Below are positions 1 through 11,570 of a stretch of 64,000 nt of DNA, piece by piece (within the stretch, counting starts at the first letter, position 1; each line of letters starts with the position of its first letter). Origin of the DNA: Eutreptiella sp. 'Long Island Sound 2002'. Its lineage: Eukaryota > Euglenozoa > Euglenophyceae > Eutreptiales > Eutreptiaceae. A program made the translations under genes and the position numbers. Location of the stretch: the NCBI GenBank assembly GCA_964036045.1, contig OZ038382.1:74262687-74326686 (forward strand), written 5' to 3'. The notes below the pieces were generated by a model. That model was not told the origin of the DNA, ran no database searches, and worked only from the letters and a program-made list of their open reading frames with translations.

Positions 1-1520
1 CGTATCGGTTGTAGGGTGTGGTGGGTGCGTGTGAGCCCTAGGTGTTCTTGGAGGAGGGCCCCTCGGATGTCCTCCCATCGTTGCTGCCAGGTATGTGTGT
101 GGTCATTGGGGGCGGGGTAGGTAACGACGATGGCCTGCCAAGGGGTGGGGCCTGGATGCACCGTCATAGGTGCCGACGATGCTTGCGGGGGTATGTGGAC
201 GGCGTGGGCGGCGGCTGCTGTTACGGGGTCTCCTTCCGTGGGTGTGATCGTGGCATCGCCTTGGACGGTGAGGAGGAGGTGGTGGCGGTCCGTCGGTAGT
301 GCCCAGGTGGTGGTGGGCTCTGCGATTGAGTGGAGGCGGATGGCCTGGAGGCCCGGTGTGATTTCGTCCCATCGGAGTGTGCCGTTGTGGACCGCCCATT
401 CCCGCGGCAGGTCTCGAAACCCGTTTCGGTCTGGGGTGGTGCGGTGTTGTGGGGGGAGCTCCATTGTGGTGATGGGGTGGGTGAGGGGCTCTGTGCGGGG
501 TTGGTCTTGTGTGGTTGATGGTGATGGTGCCTGGGGCATGTCTTCGTCCAGTTGGTGGGGGGCTTTGGCCTCCTGGAGCTCTGCACTGATGGCGGCGAAG
601 ACATCTGGGAGGGTGGGGGAGGTGGGGGGGTGGGGTGCCGGATCGTCCCAGGTGATGTGGTATTCCTCCGGGTTCTCGGGGCTTTGCTGTACGGTGATGG
701 TGGCTGTGGCGTCGTCTTCAGGTGTCCATCGGTGCGGATTGTGGTCGAGGGGGTGGAGGGTGACGGTGTGGCGGTGTTTCCAGCTGGGGAACGCTAGGAG
801 GGCGTGGAGGCCGTGTCTGGTGTCCCCGGGCGGGCGGGGGTAGGTTTCGCCTGCTGCCTCCAGGAAGGTGTCCGCGGTGCCTTTCCAGGTGTCGTCCCAG
901 AGAAGGTCTTCCTCTGTGCCCCACTCGTTGTCGTACCTTTTCTCCTGCTTCCACCCCTGGAGGGTCGCGTGGTCCTCAGGGAGGTCTCGTTGGACGGACT
1001 GGTAGTACTGCTCGGCGTCCATGGGGGCTAGGGTGCTGGCCAGCGTGGCGTAGATGTCCTTTGGGGGGGGGGGCGGTGGGGGCGTGGCGGCGCGGCCGGG
1101 GTCGGGCTCCTCTCGCTGGTGTTCCGCGTTCCGGTCTGCGGTGGACGCGGGGGATATGGAGCGTGGTGGCATGGGGTGGTCGGGCTCTTGCGGTTCCGTG
1201 GGTTGCTGGTGGGCTTGTGGGCGCGGGGCCGTGGCTGCCAGTAGGTGTCGGATGGCCGGGAGGATGTCGAAGTCGTCTTCCCAGCAGTGGGCTGGAGCGC
1301 ACGCCCTGTCAGGGGAAGCGGGAGGGGGCGTGTTGCGGAGCGGTGTACGATAGGGTGGGCGACGCGTGCGGGTGGTGGCGTGCTCGCTCTGCCGTTCTGT
1401 TTCCCGCGGGCCCTGACCCTGGGGGTGGTGGTGTTGGTGATGTTGGTGGTGAGGGTGGTGTGGGCGCCGGAGTGGATGATTGTGTCGGTGGCGGCGCTGT
1501 TGGCGAGGGTGGTATGGGCG
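1..1520 (-). CDS. LINE-like ORF, partial, open at window start
   Basis: A minus-strand frame stays open for about 506 codons, from just after a TAA at 1521-1523 to the first base of the window, so its stop lies outside. The upstream 110 codons are His/Gln/Pro rich; from the ATG at 1172-1170 onward the composition is that of a normal protein (for example DAEQYYQSVQRDLPEDHATL, then WKQEKRYDNEWGTEEDLL). It resembles the decayed LINE ORFs at 18.9-21.3 kb: the stretch TPWQAIVV followed by TWQQRWEDIRGALLQ parallels TQAIWINA followed by EWQARWAAEANRL near 19.1-19.3 kb, and SWKHRHTVTLH parallels SWTRGHTIVLH near 20.4 kb. I infer an ORF upstream of the RT in a related element. No catalytic motif is visible. 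The start codon is uncertain. Confidence 0.6.
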
Positions 1521-2834
1521 TTAGAGTAGATGAAGCTGGTGCTGGGCTATGATTGATGGTGGTTAGCTGGTGGGTCAGCTGTTGTCGCTGTCGTCGTCGC
1601 CGGTGGTGTTGGTGTCTCTGATGACGAGGTGATGGTCGGTGAGCATGGCGTGGGTGACGTATGGGCGTATGTGGTGTTGTCGGCGGTAACGTTCGTGGGC
1701 CGGATGTGGCGGTGGTGGCGAGGGTGCTGTAGTTGACGGGTGGTGTGGCCCACGTCGCCTCCGGTGGTGGAGGTGTGATGGGTGCCGTGGTGGTGTCGGC
1801 GATGGTGGGGTGCCGCGGGTGGTGTATTGGTTGTTGGTGGTGGAGATGTTCCTGGTTTGTGGGTAGTCCCTGTCCGGCGGTGGTGGTGTTGGTGGTGTCG
1901 GTGCTCGTTGAGGCCGTGCCATGGCGGTGGTGCCATTGACGGTTCGGCCGGGCGTGCTGGTGCCGGTTTCGGGTGTAAGTGTGGTTCGGGGTGCGGCATT
2001 GGTGGGTGGCTTTGACGGCGGGTGGCGTGACTGGTGGGTGGCAGCGGTAGGGGGGTGTCGGTTGTTGGTGAGGCTGTCGTTGTCGGTGTTCCGGTTGGTG
2101 CCGGTGACGGCGTCGCTGGCCGTGCAGATGGTGGGGGGGACTCGTACCCTGGGGTCGCCGTGGTGTTCGGTCGACGGTGGTGCTTCCGGTGGTGTTCGTG
2201 TGAGTTGGCCGGGAGTGGTGTCGGCGTTGCTCTGGCTGGTGCCGTGTGTGCGGGCTGTGTGATTTTTGCGTCCGGGGTCGGTGGCGTTGGTGACGGTGGT
2301 GTGTTGGGGGTCGGCGCCGGTGGTGACGGTCCGATGGTGAGGGTGCCGGGGACGTTGGGTGGGTCCGCGCTGTTGGGCCTTCTCCTCGCCATTCCTGGCG
2401 GAGGGTGCTGGCGGTGGTGTCGCTGGTGGTGAGGGTGTGGTGGTGTTGCTGTGGTGTTTTGTGCTGCTTGGGTGGGTGGTGGGGACCCCTGGTTGATGTT
2501 GACGTTGCTCCGGGTGATTTCGATGCGGTGGGTGCGATGGCGTGTGGCGTTGTTGTTTCTACCCTTTGTTTGGGGCCTGGTGGGCTGCGCTGGTGGCGTT
2601 TGTTCGCCAGCCGTGGTGGTGTCCTGGGTGGTGTCGTCGATGGGGGCGCCCTAGGTGTTACTCTGTGCCGGGGTCGTGGTGGTGGTGTTAGGGGTGTTAG
2701 GGGCGGTGGTGTGTCTCGCGGTGGTCCGGTGGCCTGTGTGCTGGTGTTCGGTGGTTCCGGGCGTGCCATTCGTGGCTGGTGTTTGGCCGGTCTGTGGTCC
2801 TGGTGGTGTCGGCTGTCCGTGGGTCCGTAGTGAC
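1521..2834. other. A-poor, GT-rich simple sequence
   Basis: The plus strand is built of degenerate TGGTGG/GTTGG words with few A residues. Frames are open on both strands only because stop codons are rare in such composition. No protein-like segment, RNA gene or clean tandem period was seen. Two copies of the palindromic word described under the GCCACTCCTGGC finding occur at about 2389 and 2766. It resembles 4556-7290 and is probably the same type of sequence, split by the island at 2840-4549. Confidence 0.5.
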
Positions 2835-2839
2835 AGGTG

Positions 2840-3412
2840 AAGCACAGCACTAACTTGATGTGGAACCCGTAACGTTGGTAGAGTAAGAGATAGAGTAACC
2901 ACACCAGCGGGTTTGTAACACGCCACCTCGCAACCATCAATGAAGATGTTTATGCTGCGTTTGTATGTACCTTCATGGTGCAAGTGGTTGCGGTTCGCTA
3001 TTTGCAAGTAGAGAGGGATGGCCTTCCATGGGTCGAGTCGGCTCGATCGCCGCGTGAACACCACGCCACCAACATTGGCCCTTAAGCTTTTGGCCAAGCG
3101 AGTAACCTTGTTGCGGTAAATGCCTAGATGTTGATCGTCGCTGATATCCTGCTTGGTATCGATAAACTGCTTCCATGTCGATTTGCCCGCATGCTTTGCC
3201 AATAAGGAGCGTACAATAACCTCTGGGGGAGGGTTTTTCTCCGCACGTTGTCGATTTTTGACACGTTTTTGATTCCGAGCTTTGGCATTAGTCACCAACT
3301 GGGGAAGTGCCCTTTTAAGGTTTGCATTTGCGGCACTAGCTCTGTTCCTCAAGGTCTTCAGCGACGGATTGGCCAATCGGGGACGGCCCACGCGGGGCTT
3401 GCTCTTCGTCAT
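2840..3412 (-). CDS. hypothetical basic protein in an inserted island
   Basis: A minus-strand ORF starts at 3412 and runs about 190 residues before it enters the flanking simple sequence (its formal stop is at 2651). The N-terminal 60 residues are strongly basic (TKSKPRVGRPRLANPSLKTL), with a GRPR core like that of an AT-hook. The middle (KHAGKSTWKQFIDTKQDIS, RANVGGVVFTRRSS) is normal in composition. I do not recognise the family. A DNA-binding role is only suggested by the basic AT-hook-like start. The surrounding AT-richer island (about 2840-4549) contrasts with the GC-rich, A-poor flanks, and the word AGGTG sits at both edges (2835-2839 and 4550-4554), which could be a short target duplication. 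The C-terminus is uncertain. Confidence 0.4.
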
Positions 3413-3643
3413 ATCATAACAATGGCACTTTAAAGGATTGAGTACCTACCTAGTGTGACATGCAACACATCGTATGGAAACCCTCCCTGCGACACAACAA
3501 GTTGGCACGTGACAAGACATAGCAGCTGGGCATGGGACACATCACTACCCCCAAACATGGCTGTTTTTGGCACCGTCCGCGTCATAATCTTCAATATAGG
3601 AGAGGAAATTGTACCAATATTTGCCTAACCCACATCCTCGTCA
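3413..3643. other. spacer upstream of the basic ORF
   Basis: AT-richer sequence between the basic ORF start and the 184-bp repeats. It would hold the promoter of the minus-strand ORF, but I see no distinctive motif. Confidence 0.3.
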
Positions 3644-4330
3644 TCAAGTGGTTCCATGGAACACAATAGAAAGATTCGCGGACTCTCGCAACAACATTGA
3701 CCAAATATTATGACCGTAACCATGCAAAAAAAGGCTGAAATATGGCAGTTTTGGCGAAAAATGGGGGTATACTCGCATGTCACGAGAGGTAGATGGCTTG
3801 GTGGATGTTCGTATGTTTTGGAAATCGTCAAGTGGTTCCATGGAACACCTTTGATTGATCCGCAGCCTCTTAGAAAGAGATAGAATGTGTTTTATCATGA
3901 AAGAGTGGTGAAAAAAGGCCAAAATGTGGCATTTTGGGCCAAAAATGGGGGTAGATTCGCACGTTACGAGAGCTTGATGGCTTGGTGGATGTTGCTATGT
4001 TTTGGAAATCGTCAAGTGGTTCCATTAAACACCTTTGATTGATCCGCAACCTCTTAGAAAGAGATAGAATGTGTTTTATGATGGAAGAGTGGTGAAAAAA
4101 GGCCAAAATGTGGCATTTTGGGCCAAAAATGGGGGTAGATTGGCACGTTACGAGAGCTTGATGGCTTGGTGGATGTTGCTATGTTTTGGAAATCGTCAAG
4201 TGGTTCCACGGAACACCTTTGATTGATCCGCAGCCTCTCGGAACAAGATAGAATGTGTTTTCCGACGAAAAAATGGCAAAAAAAGGCCAAATTGTGGCTT
4301 TTTGGGAGGTAATTGACCGTTTACGAGACT
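3644..4330. repeat. 184-bp tandem repeat, about 3.7 copies
   Basis: The phrase TCAAGTGGTTCCA starts at 3644, 3828, 4012 and 4196, giving an exact 184-bp period. The units share an internal A-rich tract (CAAAAATGGGGGTAGATT type). They lie upstream of the basic ORF inside the island at 2840-4549 and have no coding character, although small ORFs reading the repeat appear on the minus strand. The last unit is truncated at about 4330 and is followed by about 200 bp of unique sequence. Confidence 0.85.
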
Positions 4331-4555
4331 TGGGAGCAGTTCCGAGCGGGGTATCGTGATTGAAAAGGTGCGGGTGGTTGGTATCTTCGATTGTACGCGC
4401 AAAAAGCGCTTCGTAATCGCGTATTTTCAGATTTCTGAGCCAAAAATTGCTCTCGGCGAGTGGGTATGCGCGCGCGGCGACAGTTTCTGTTGGTTTTTTG
4501 GCATCCGCTGCGACAATAATTTTGGGATCTGGCGACTTCATAAAATCATAGGTGT

Positions 4556-7500
4556 TGCTGCGGTTGCGGTTTAGGGTGACCTTGCTGCGGTTGGGTGGTG
4601 GTGTCGCCGTGTTGCCGCTGTCGGTGGTGCCGGTGTTGGCGTTGGTGGGGGTGCTGCCGGGGGAGCTGTGTGTGTTGGCGTTGTAGGGTGTTGTAAGTGC
4701 TGCCCTGGCGGTGTTCTGACGGCGGAGGGGGGACCTCGCCACTCCTGGCGGAGGTTCCCACGTGCGTCGTTGGCTGGTGGGTTGGCCTTGGCCCCCTCGG
4801 TGTCCTTGCTGCCGATGGTGTCTCACCGGGACGCGGGATGGGGGATGCTCCGGGTTGCTGTCGGTGAGGTCGCACTGCCGGTGGCGCCGTCGGTGGTGCC
4901 GGTGGTGAGGTCGTTGCGGGCGCTGCTATGGTTCACGGTGTCGCTGATGTTGTTGATGCTGCTGGTGGTTGGTGTGGGTCTGTGTGTGGGTTGTCAGTGG
5001 CTGTTGCTGGTGCTGGTGGTGGTTCTGGGTGCGGGCCGGTGGGTGGCGCGGTTGGAACGCCTTGGGTGTAACTTGGCCGCTGTTGGTCCGTTGTTGGTTC
5101 CGGGCGTCCCCGTTGGTGAGGGTGCTGTGGTGTTCGGTTTGGGTGCTGGCGGCGGTGCGGGTGTCGCAGTTCCTGGCCCTGGGTCTGGGCGTGGCCGTTC
5201 GGGTGTTGCTGGGTGCGGGCGTTCGCCTCTCCTGGCTGAGGGCTCGGTGGCGTTTGTTCGCTAGCCGTGCTGGCGTCCTTGGTGACGCCGTTGGTGGGGT
5301 TGCCCTAGGTGGCGGGGCCGTGGTGGTGGTGTTGGGGGCGTTGTAGGTGACGGCACCTCGGCCCGTCGTTGGTGGGGTTGGTGGTGGTGTGGATAGTGCC
5401 GTGGGTGTTGGTGGCGTTGGTGTTGCCGAAGGCGAGGGTGCCTTATGTGTTACTTGGTGGTTGGCGTGTGTTGTGGTGGTCTGTTGGCGTGGGCGTTGTT
5501 GGTGTTGGTGCTGGGCGCGGCCTGTGTTTGGGTGGTCGGCGGTTCCGGGCGTGCCACTCGTGGCTGGCCGTCGCGGTGTTGGTGACGGTGTTGGCGAGGG
5601 CGCCGCCGGTGGAGCTGCAGCCGATGTGGGCGCTGCGGATGTTGCCCTGGTGGATGGTGGTGTTCTGACGGCGGGGGTGGGACCTCGCCACTCCTGGTGG
5701 AGGTACCCATGGGTGTCGCTGGCCTGTGTGTTGGCTCCCTTGGTGTTGTTGATGCCGATGGTGTCGTACCGGGCGGTGTTGCCGTGGCGATTGCCGTTGA
5801 CGCTCTGGTTTGTCGGTGCTGAGGCCGTATTGCCGGTGTCGGTGTCGGTGATGCCGGTGGTGAGGTCGTTGTGGGTGTCTCTATGGTTCTCGGCGTCTCG
5901 GACGCTGCCGATGCTGGTGGTGGTTGGCGTGGGTCTGTGTGTGGGTGGTCCGCGGCTTGCGTTCAGGGCGGTGGTCGGTTTCTGTGGCTCTGTCTGGGGG
6001 GGTGTGCAGTAGGTGGTGTGGTCTGCTGGTGCTGCTGTTGGTGTAGGTGGCGTAGGTGTTGCTCCGGGTGGTGTCGTGGGTGAGGGTGGTGTTGGCGGCG
6101 CCGGTGGTGTGGGTGTCGCCGGGGATTGCATGGTGGTTCCGGGCGCGTGCCCTCGCTTCCCCTGGCCGGGGCTTGGTGGTTTGTTGGCTCACCTGTGGCG
6201 GTGGCGGTGGCTGTGGCGGTTTCGGTGTCCTCCGGTGGCAGAGGTTGCTGGTGGCGACGCTGATGGTGGGGTGTTGCCGGCGATGGTGTGCTTGATGCCG
6301 TTGGCTTGGGTGATGTAGGTGCTGGAACCGGCGGTGGCATGCGTAGGTGTCGTAGGCGTTGGTGCCGGTGGTGACGGTGTTGCCGAGGGTGTTGTGCTGG
6401 CTTGATTTTTGGCGGTGTTGGTGTTTCCGATGGCGTGGATGTCGGTGGCGGTGGTTCTGGGTGCGAGCCGGTGGGGGACCGGATCGGTTGGGTGCGATCG
6501 TTGGGCAGTGTTGGGTGGCTTTTTGTGTTGGTTTGTTGTTGGTGGGTGCTGGGGTCGCTGGTGTTGCCGATGGTGCTTCCGCTGGTTTCGGGTGTGTCCG
6601 CTGGTGAGGGTGTCGTGGCGTCCGGTTTGGGCGCTGGTGGCGGTGCTGGTGTGGGTGTCGTAGTGCCCGGTCCTGGTGTTGGGCGTGGCCGTTCGGGTGT
6701 TACTGGGTGTGGCCGTTCGCCACTCCTGGCTGCGGGCTTGGTGGGTCCTCCTTTGCGTCCTAGCGGCTTCTGGCGGCCCTGCAGTCCCCCTGGCGGGTTG
6801 CTGGGTTCCTGTTGTTTGGGTTTGTGTGTGTTGCGTGTGTGGTGCGGGCGGCGCCTGTGCTTTGGTGTGTGGTGTGCGCTTGTGGGGCTCGTGTCGGTGG
6901 CGGTTGTGGGGGTGTGTGTTGTGTGCACGCTCGGGCGTGTGTGCGGTGTGTTGGTGGTGCGTTGGGGCGCCTGCCCTCGCCTTTGCGGGCGTGGTTTGGC
7001 GGCCCTGTTTGGTGTGGGGGCTGTGTGTCGTGCCCCCCCCCCCTGTCTCGGCTGTGTGGTTCCCCGCCCCCCTTGGCTGGGGTCTGTTGGTGGTGCGTCC
7101 CCTTGCTGTCCCCTTTGCGTGTGCCCTCCTCCTTCTGTCTCTTTTCCGTGTCGCTTGGGGCGGTGTCGTGCCCGGGCCTTCCCGGCTGTGGTGTGTGGGG
7201 GGGGGTCCTTGTCGCCGGCTCGGGTCCCTTCCCCTGGTGTTTCCCCGTGGGGGAGCCGGTGCTTGCACTCCCCGTCAGGGTGTAACTCTGTTGTACGGAT
7301 GCCGTCCATGGACCTGTTCCGTAGCCAGGTACTCCAGCCGTTCCCCACACCGGGGTCGGGTACACTGTGGGTCGCTGGGGAGTCCTCGCGGGACAGGCGC
7401 GTCTCTTGCCTGCCCCGATGGACGGTGTGCCCTACCCGCAGCCCCTCGCTGGGCCCGAACCGCAGTACGTGCCGTGGGGAGTGCTCTTGGTCAGGCCCAT

Positions 7501-7879
7501 TGGTCACCCCCCCAGGCCGGTGCCACCGCGGGCCGCTGACCAACGGTCCCGGGCGTATCCCACCTTATTGCGTGTGCTCAGGTGGGGCCGATACGGTCAC
7601 CGGGGGGGCCCCCAAACCCCTGAGGTTGGGTCCCTCGCCGGCGCCCCCCGTGGGCCCTTTTCGTCCCGCCCCCCTTTTCGCTGTGCGGTTTGCGGTGGTT
7701 GGTGTCCCGTCTCTCAGGGGTGGGGTGGTGGTGGTGGGGGGGGGGGGGGGTGTTCGCTGTTCCTGGCTGTGTTGCTTGCGGGCGTGTCGCCCCCTCCTCT
7801 GGTCCTGCGGTGGTGGTGCGTGGTGTGTGGTGTGCCGTGTGCGGTGGTGGTGTGTTGGCGGGGTTGTGGGTGGTGTGTG
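4556..7879. other. A-depleted simple sequence (T-depleted on the minus strand)
   Basis: GT/GC-rich plus strand with very few A residues. Every frame is open for long distances, so protein calls here would be artefacts. From about 6760 to 7560 the texture changes to less repetitive sequence, possibly an old element tail. A poly-G run lies near 7738-7750. Short palindromic words of the GCCACTCCTGGC type recur at about 4737, 5225, 5549, 5688 and 6719. No gene is supported. Confidence 0.5.
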
Positions 7880-9455
7880 GTGTGGTTGGTCCCTCGCCAC
7901 TCCTGGCGGAGGTTCCTGTGTGCTACTCCCCGCCACTCCTGGCTGGGTTTCGCTGCCGGTGGTGGTGGGCGGTCCCCGCCACTCCTGGCTGGGGTCCGCT
8001 GGCGGCGGTGGTGTGTGGTGTGTGGCGGTGGTGTGTTGGTTGTTGGTCCCTCGCCACTCCTGGCGGAGGTTCCTGTGTGCTACTCCCCGCCACTCCTGGC
8101 TGGGTTTCGCTGCCGGTGGTGGTGGGCGGTCCCCGCCACTCCTGGCTGGGGTCCGCTGGCGGCGGTGGTGTGTGGTGTGTGGCGGTGGTGTGTTGGTTGT
8201 TGGTCCCTCGCCACTCCTGGCGGAGGTTCCTGTGTGCTACTCCCCGCCACTCCTGGCTGGGTTTCGCTGCCGGCGGTGGTGCGTGGTGTGCGGTGTGTGG
8301 TGTGCGGCGTGTGGCGTGCGGCGGTGGCGTGTGTGGTGGGTTTGTGGCTGGTGTGGTTGGTCCCTCGCCACTCCTGGCGGAGGTTCCTGTGTGCTACTCC
8401 CCGCCACTCCTGGCTGGGTTTCGCTGCCGGTGGTGGTGGGCGGTCCCCGCCACTCCTGGCTGGGGTCCGCTGGCGGCGGTGGTGTGTGGTGTGTGGCGGT
8501 GGTGTGTTGGTTGTTGGTCCCTCGCCACTCCTGGCGGAGGTTCCTGTGTGCTACTCCCCGCCACTCCTGGCTGGGTTTCGCTGCCGGTGGTGGTGGGCGG
8601 TCCCCGCCACTCCTGGCTGGGGTCCGCTGGCGGCGGTGGTGTGTGGTGTGTGGCGGTGGTGTGTTGGTTGTTGGTCCCTCGCCACTCCTGGCGGAGGTTC
8701 CTGTGTGCTACTCCCCGCCACTCCTGGCTGGGTTTCGCTGCCGGCGGTGGTGCGTGGTGTGCGGTGTGTGGTGTGCGGCGTGTGGCGTGCGGCGGTGGCG
8801 TGTGTGGTGGGTTTGTGGCTGGTGTGGTTGGTCCCTCGCCACTCCTGGCGGAGGTTCCTGTGTGCTACTCCCCGCCACTCCTGGCTGGGTTTCGCTGCCG
8901 GTGGTGGTGGGCGGTCCCCGCCACTCCTGGCTGGGGTCCGCTGGCGGCGGTGGTGTGTGGTGTGTGGCGGTGGTGTGTTGGTTGTTGGTCCCTCGCCACT
9001 CCTGTCGGAGGTTCCTGTGTGCTACTCCCCGCCACTCCTGGCTGGGTTTCGCTGCCGGTGGTGGTGGGCGGTCCCCGCCACTCCTGGCTGGGGTCCGCTG
9101 GCGGCGGTGGTGTGTGGTATGTGGCGGTGGTGTGTTGGTTGTTGGTCCCTCGCCACTCCTGGCGGAGGTTCCTGTGTGCTACTCCCCGCCACTCCTGGCT
9201 GGGTTTCGCTGCCGGCGGTGGTGCGTGGTGTGCGGTGTGTGGTGTGCGGCGTGTGGCGTGCGGCGGTGGCGTGTGTGGTGGGTTTGTGGCTGGTGTGGTT
9301 GGTCCCTCGCCACTCCTGGCGGAGGTTCCTGTGTGCTACTCCCCGCCACTCCTGGCTGGGTTTCGCTGCCGGTGGTGGTGGGCGGTCCCCGCCACTCCTG
9401 GCTGGGGTCCGCTGGCGGCGGTGGTGTGTGGTGTGTGGCGGTGGTGTGTTGGTTG
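7880..9455. repeat. higher-order tandem array, 471-bp period
   Basis: A basic unit of about 158 bp contains the words CGCCACTCCTGGCGG and CGCCACTCCTGGCTG. Every third unit ends in a different GTGTGCGG-rich segment. That segment starts at 8281, 8752 and 9223, so the higher-order period is exactly 471 bp. Copies are nearly identical, which indicates recent homogenisation. On the right the array abuts an RT fragment at 9456 and interrupts it. The very long Gly/Cys/Val-rich frames across this block are by-products of the repeat. Confidence 0.9.
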
Positions 9456-9959
9456 TTGTGGGACCCCACTGGCGGGGTGGATCCATGGGGTGGTACCCAC
9501 GTCGGTTTTTCTGGCGTACATGCGGGTGGCGAGGTACGCTTGTAGGAAGCCCTGGAAGGGGAGTCCCATGTGTTCCCAGACGGCCCGTAGGAGGCGGTGT
9601 GGGGTGTTGGGGAAGGCCCCCTTGACATCCAGGGATGTGATGATGAGGCTGATGGGGTCCATGTCCACCACGGCGTCTTGCATAAATATGGCCTCCAACG
9701 GTGATCTACACGGTATGGCCCCCCACATGGTGGGCGGTACAGCCCGGTACACTGTCGGGGCCACCTGTTTGAGGATGAGCATCCATATGAGTTTGGCCTC
9801 CGTGGTGGCGCACCCGATGGGTCTCGAATCGTCGGGGTTCGCCCAGTCGCCTTTCTTATAGAGCGGGTGTACTAGGTTCGCCCAGTCGGGTGGCACGTCC
9901 GTTTTCCCGATGGCGATATCCCACAGGCGCGCGGCTAAGTGTCTCTTCAGGTTCAGTGG
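9456..9959 (-). pseudogene. non-LTR RT fragment (second copy of 16790-17290)
   Basis: On the minus strand this encodes the RT core fragment LNLKRHLAARLWDIAIGK, LYKKGD (fingers), SLDVKGAFPNTPHRLL (motif A) and TTPWIHPASGVPQ (start of motif B). It then stops abruptly at 9456, where tandem array sequence begins. It matches 16790-17290 with roughly 4% differences by eye. Unlike that copy it keeps the reading frame through the segment before GTTPW. Upstream on the minus strand it begins directly after the (ACCT)n tail of element X1. Its start and content fit the downstream half of a target duplication created when X1 inserted into the LINE RT. Motif C (FADD) is missing here. Confidence 0.85.
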
Positions 9960-9972
9960 TAGGTAGGTAGGT
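9960..9972 (-). repeat. (ACCT)n 3' tail of X1
   Basis: The plus strand reads GGTAGGTAGGTAGGT, that is about three ACCT units on the minus strand at the exact boundary between X1 and the flanking RT sequence. Microsatellite 3' tails are typical of several non-LTR retrotransposon clades. The same tetranucleotide ends X2 at 52757-52773. Confidence 0.8.
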
Positions 9973-10439
9973 CGTCTCGGGACTGGGGTTGCCCCGCAGG
10001 GGGGACTTACCAAGGGGCTTTTGCTCACCCAGCGGCGGCCCTACTGCACGTGCCCCCAGAAAGCGGCTCCCCCACATGGGGGAAGGGCGCGGTCGCCGCG
10101 AGCAGTACCCTACAGCGGGTTCTGCCCAGAGAGGTAACCCATGTTCGACCAAAGTCTCACATTCCTCTCCTTCGGGCTGATGATACGTGGGGGAGGGTCC
10201 CATCGCACATCCTCATCAACTTCCGGATTCTGGAGCCCAGGGGCCGGGAGCAAGGCCAAAGGCCCTGTCATGCAGGCACCTCCACCTGGGTTGGTTTTCA
10301 GTAGGCGTGAGGCGACTTGAAGAAGCACGTGCTACGGGACTCGCATGCCGTGGCGCACACTCGCGCCTCCGGACTCGGTCGAGCTTGCGCTCTCCCGGGG
10401 GGCCGGGGGTTCGAAGTAGGTCGTTGTGGTTGGTTGGTC

Positions 10440-11570
10440 GGTCGTTTAACTGTTCGGTGTAGTTTGTTAATGTTGGTTGGTCGGTTGCGTGATGGTAGAG
10501 TCACGTTTTTGTTCGTGGGTATGGTGGTCGGCGGGCGTGGCGCACCATGGTGTCGCCAACCCGTTGGACGCCGTTCCTGTTTCGACCCGTGCACGCCTGG
10601 CTGGTTTGGTGTTGGCCGGCTTGCGTGTGGTCTGTTTACGGTCAAGTGGCAGCTGCAGCTGCGGTGTGGTTGGTGCGAGGCTGTCTCCCCCGCCTCATGG
10701 TCGGCTTGGTTTGCGTGGGTTCCATCGCGCTGCTGCTGGTGGTCGTATCGCCAAATGTTGTTTGTGTAGCCGGCACATCCGTGTTGGTGCTGGTCAGTTG
10801 CGTCTTGGTTTGTCCAAGTGTAGTGTTGTGTAGTTTGTTAAAGTTGGTTGGTCGCGTTCGTAACGGTAGAGTTGCGGTGTTCTGCTGTGTTCGTGGGTAT
10901 GGTCGTCGGCGGGCGTGGCGTACCACGGTGTCGCCAACCCGTTGGACGCCGTTCCTGTTTCGACCCATGCACGCCTGGCTGGTTTGGTGTTGGCCGGCTT
11001 GCGTGTGGTCTGTTTATGGTCAAGTTGCGGCTGCAGCTGCAGTGTGGTTGGTGCGCGGTTGTGTTGGCCGCCTCATGGTTGGTTTGGTTTGCCCGGGTTC
11101 CGTCGCGCTGCTGCCGGTGGTAGTATCGCCGAATGTTGTTTGTGTAGCCGGCACGTCCGTGTCGGTGTTGGTTAGTTGCGTTTTGGTTTGTCCAAGTGTT
11201 GTGTAAACGTTAGTTGGTCGCGTTCGTAATGGTAGAGTTACATGTTCTGTTGTGTCCGTGGGTATGGTGGTCGGCGGGCGTGGCGCACCACGGTGTCGCC
11301 AACCCGTTGGATGCCGTTCCCGTTTTGACCCCTGCATGCCTGGCTGGTTTGGTGTTGGCCGCCCCGCGTGTGGTCCGTTTTTGGTCATGTCGTGGCTGCT
11401 GCAGTGGTTTTGTTGGTGCACGGTTGTGTTAGCCGCCTCATGGTCGGCTTGTTTGGCGTTGGTTCCTTTGGCGCTGCTGCGGGCGCTTGCGCGGTTGGAC
11501 GTTGTTCGTTTAGTTGTCTTGCTTGTTTCGGTGTTGGTTGGTCGTGCCCGGGTCGGGTTGCGGTTGGGGC
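10440..11570. repeat. about 370-bp tandem repeat, three copies, in X1
   Basis: The sequence GGTCGCGTTCGTAA followed by GGTAGAGT, then a block containing GTCGCCAACCCGTTGGA, recurs near 10490, 10862 and 11229. That is a period of roughly 367-371 bp. Copies diverge by several percent. The block sits between the unique X1 tail and the C-run arrays. Confidence 0.8.

Noticed and set aside
1309-2940. 543-residue Thr/Pro/His-rich minus-strand frame
   Set aside because: Overlaps the better LINE-like frame at its low-coordinate end and otherwise reads simple sequence.
2835-4554. Island 2840-4549 as a transposon with 5-bp AGGTG duplication
   Set aside because: No inverted or long direct terminal repeats were found, and AGGTG is frequent in this GT-rich sequence, so it is kept only as a possibility.
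6402-9861. Long plus-strand frames, Gly/Cys/Val/Trp rich, 700-1,050 residues
   Set aside because: They run through A-depleted simple sequence and the 471-bp array, where stop codons (all need A) are rare.
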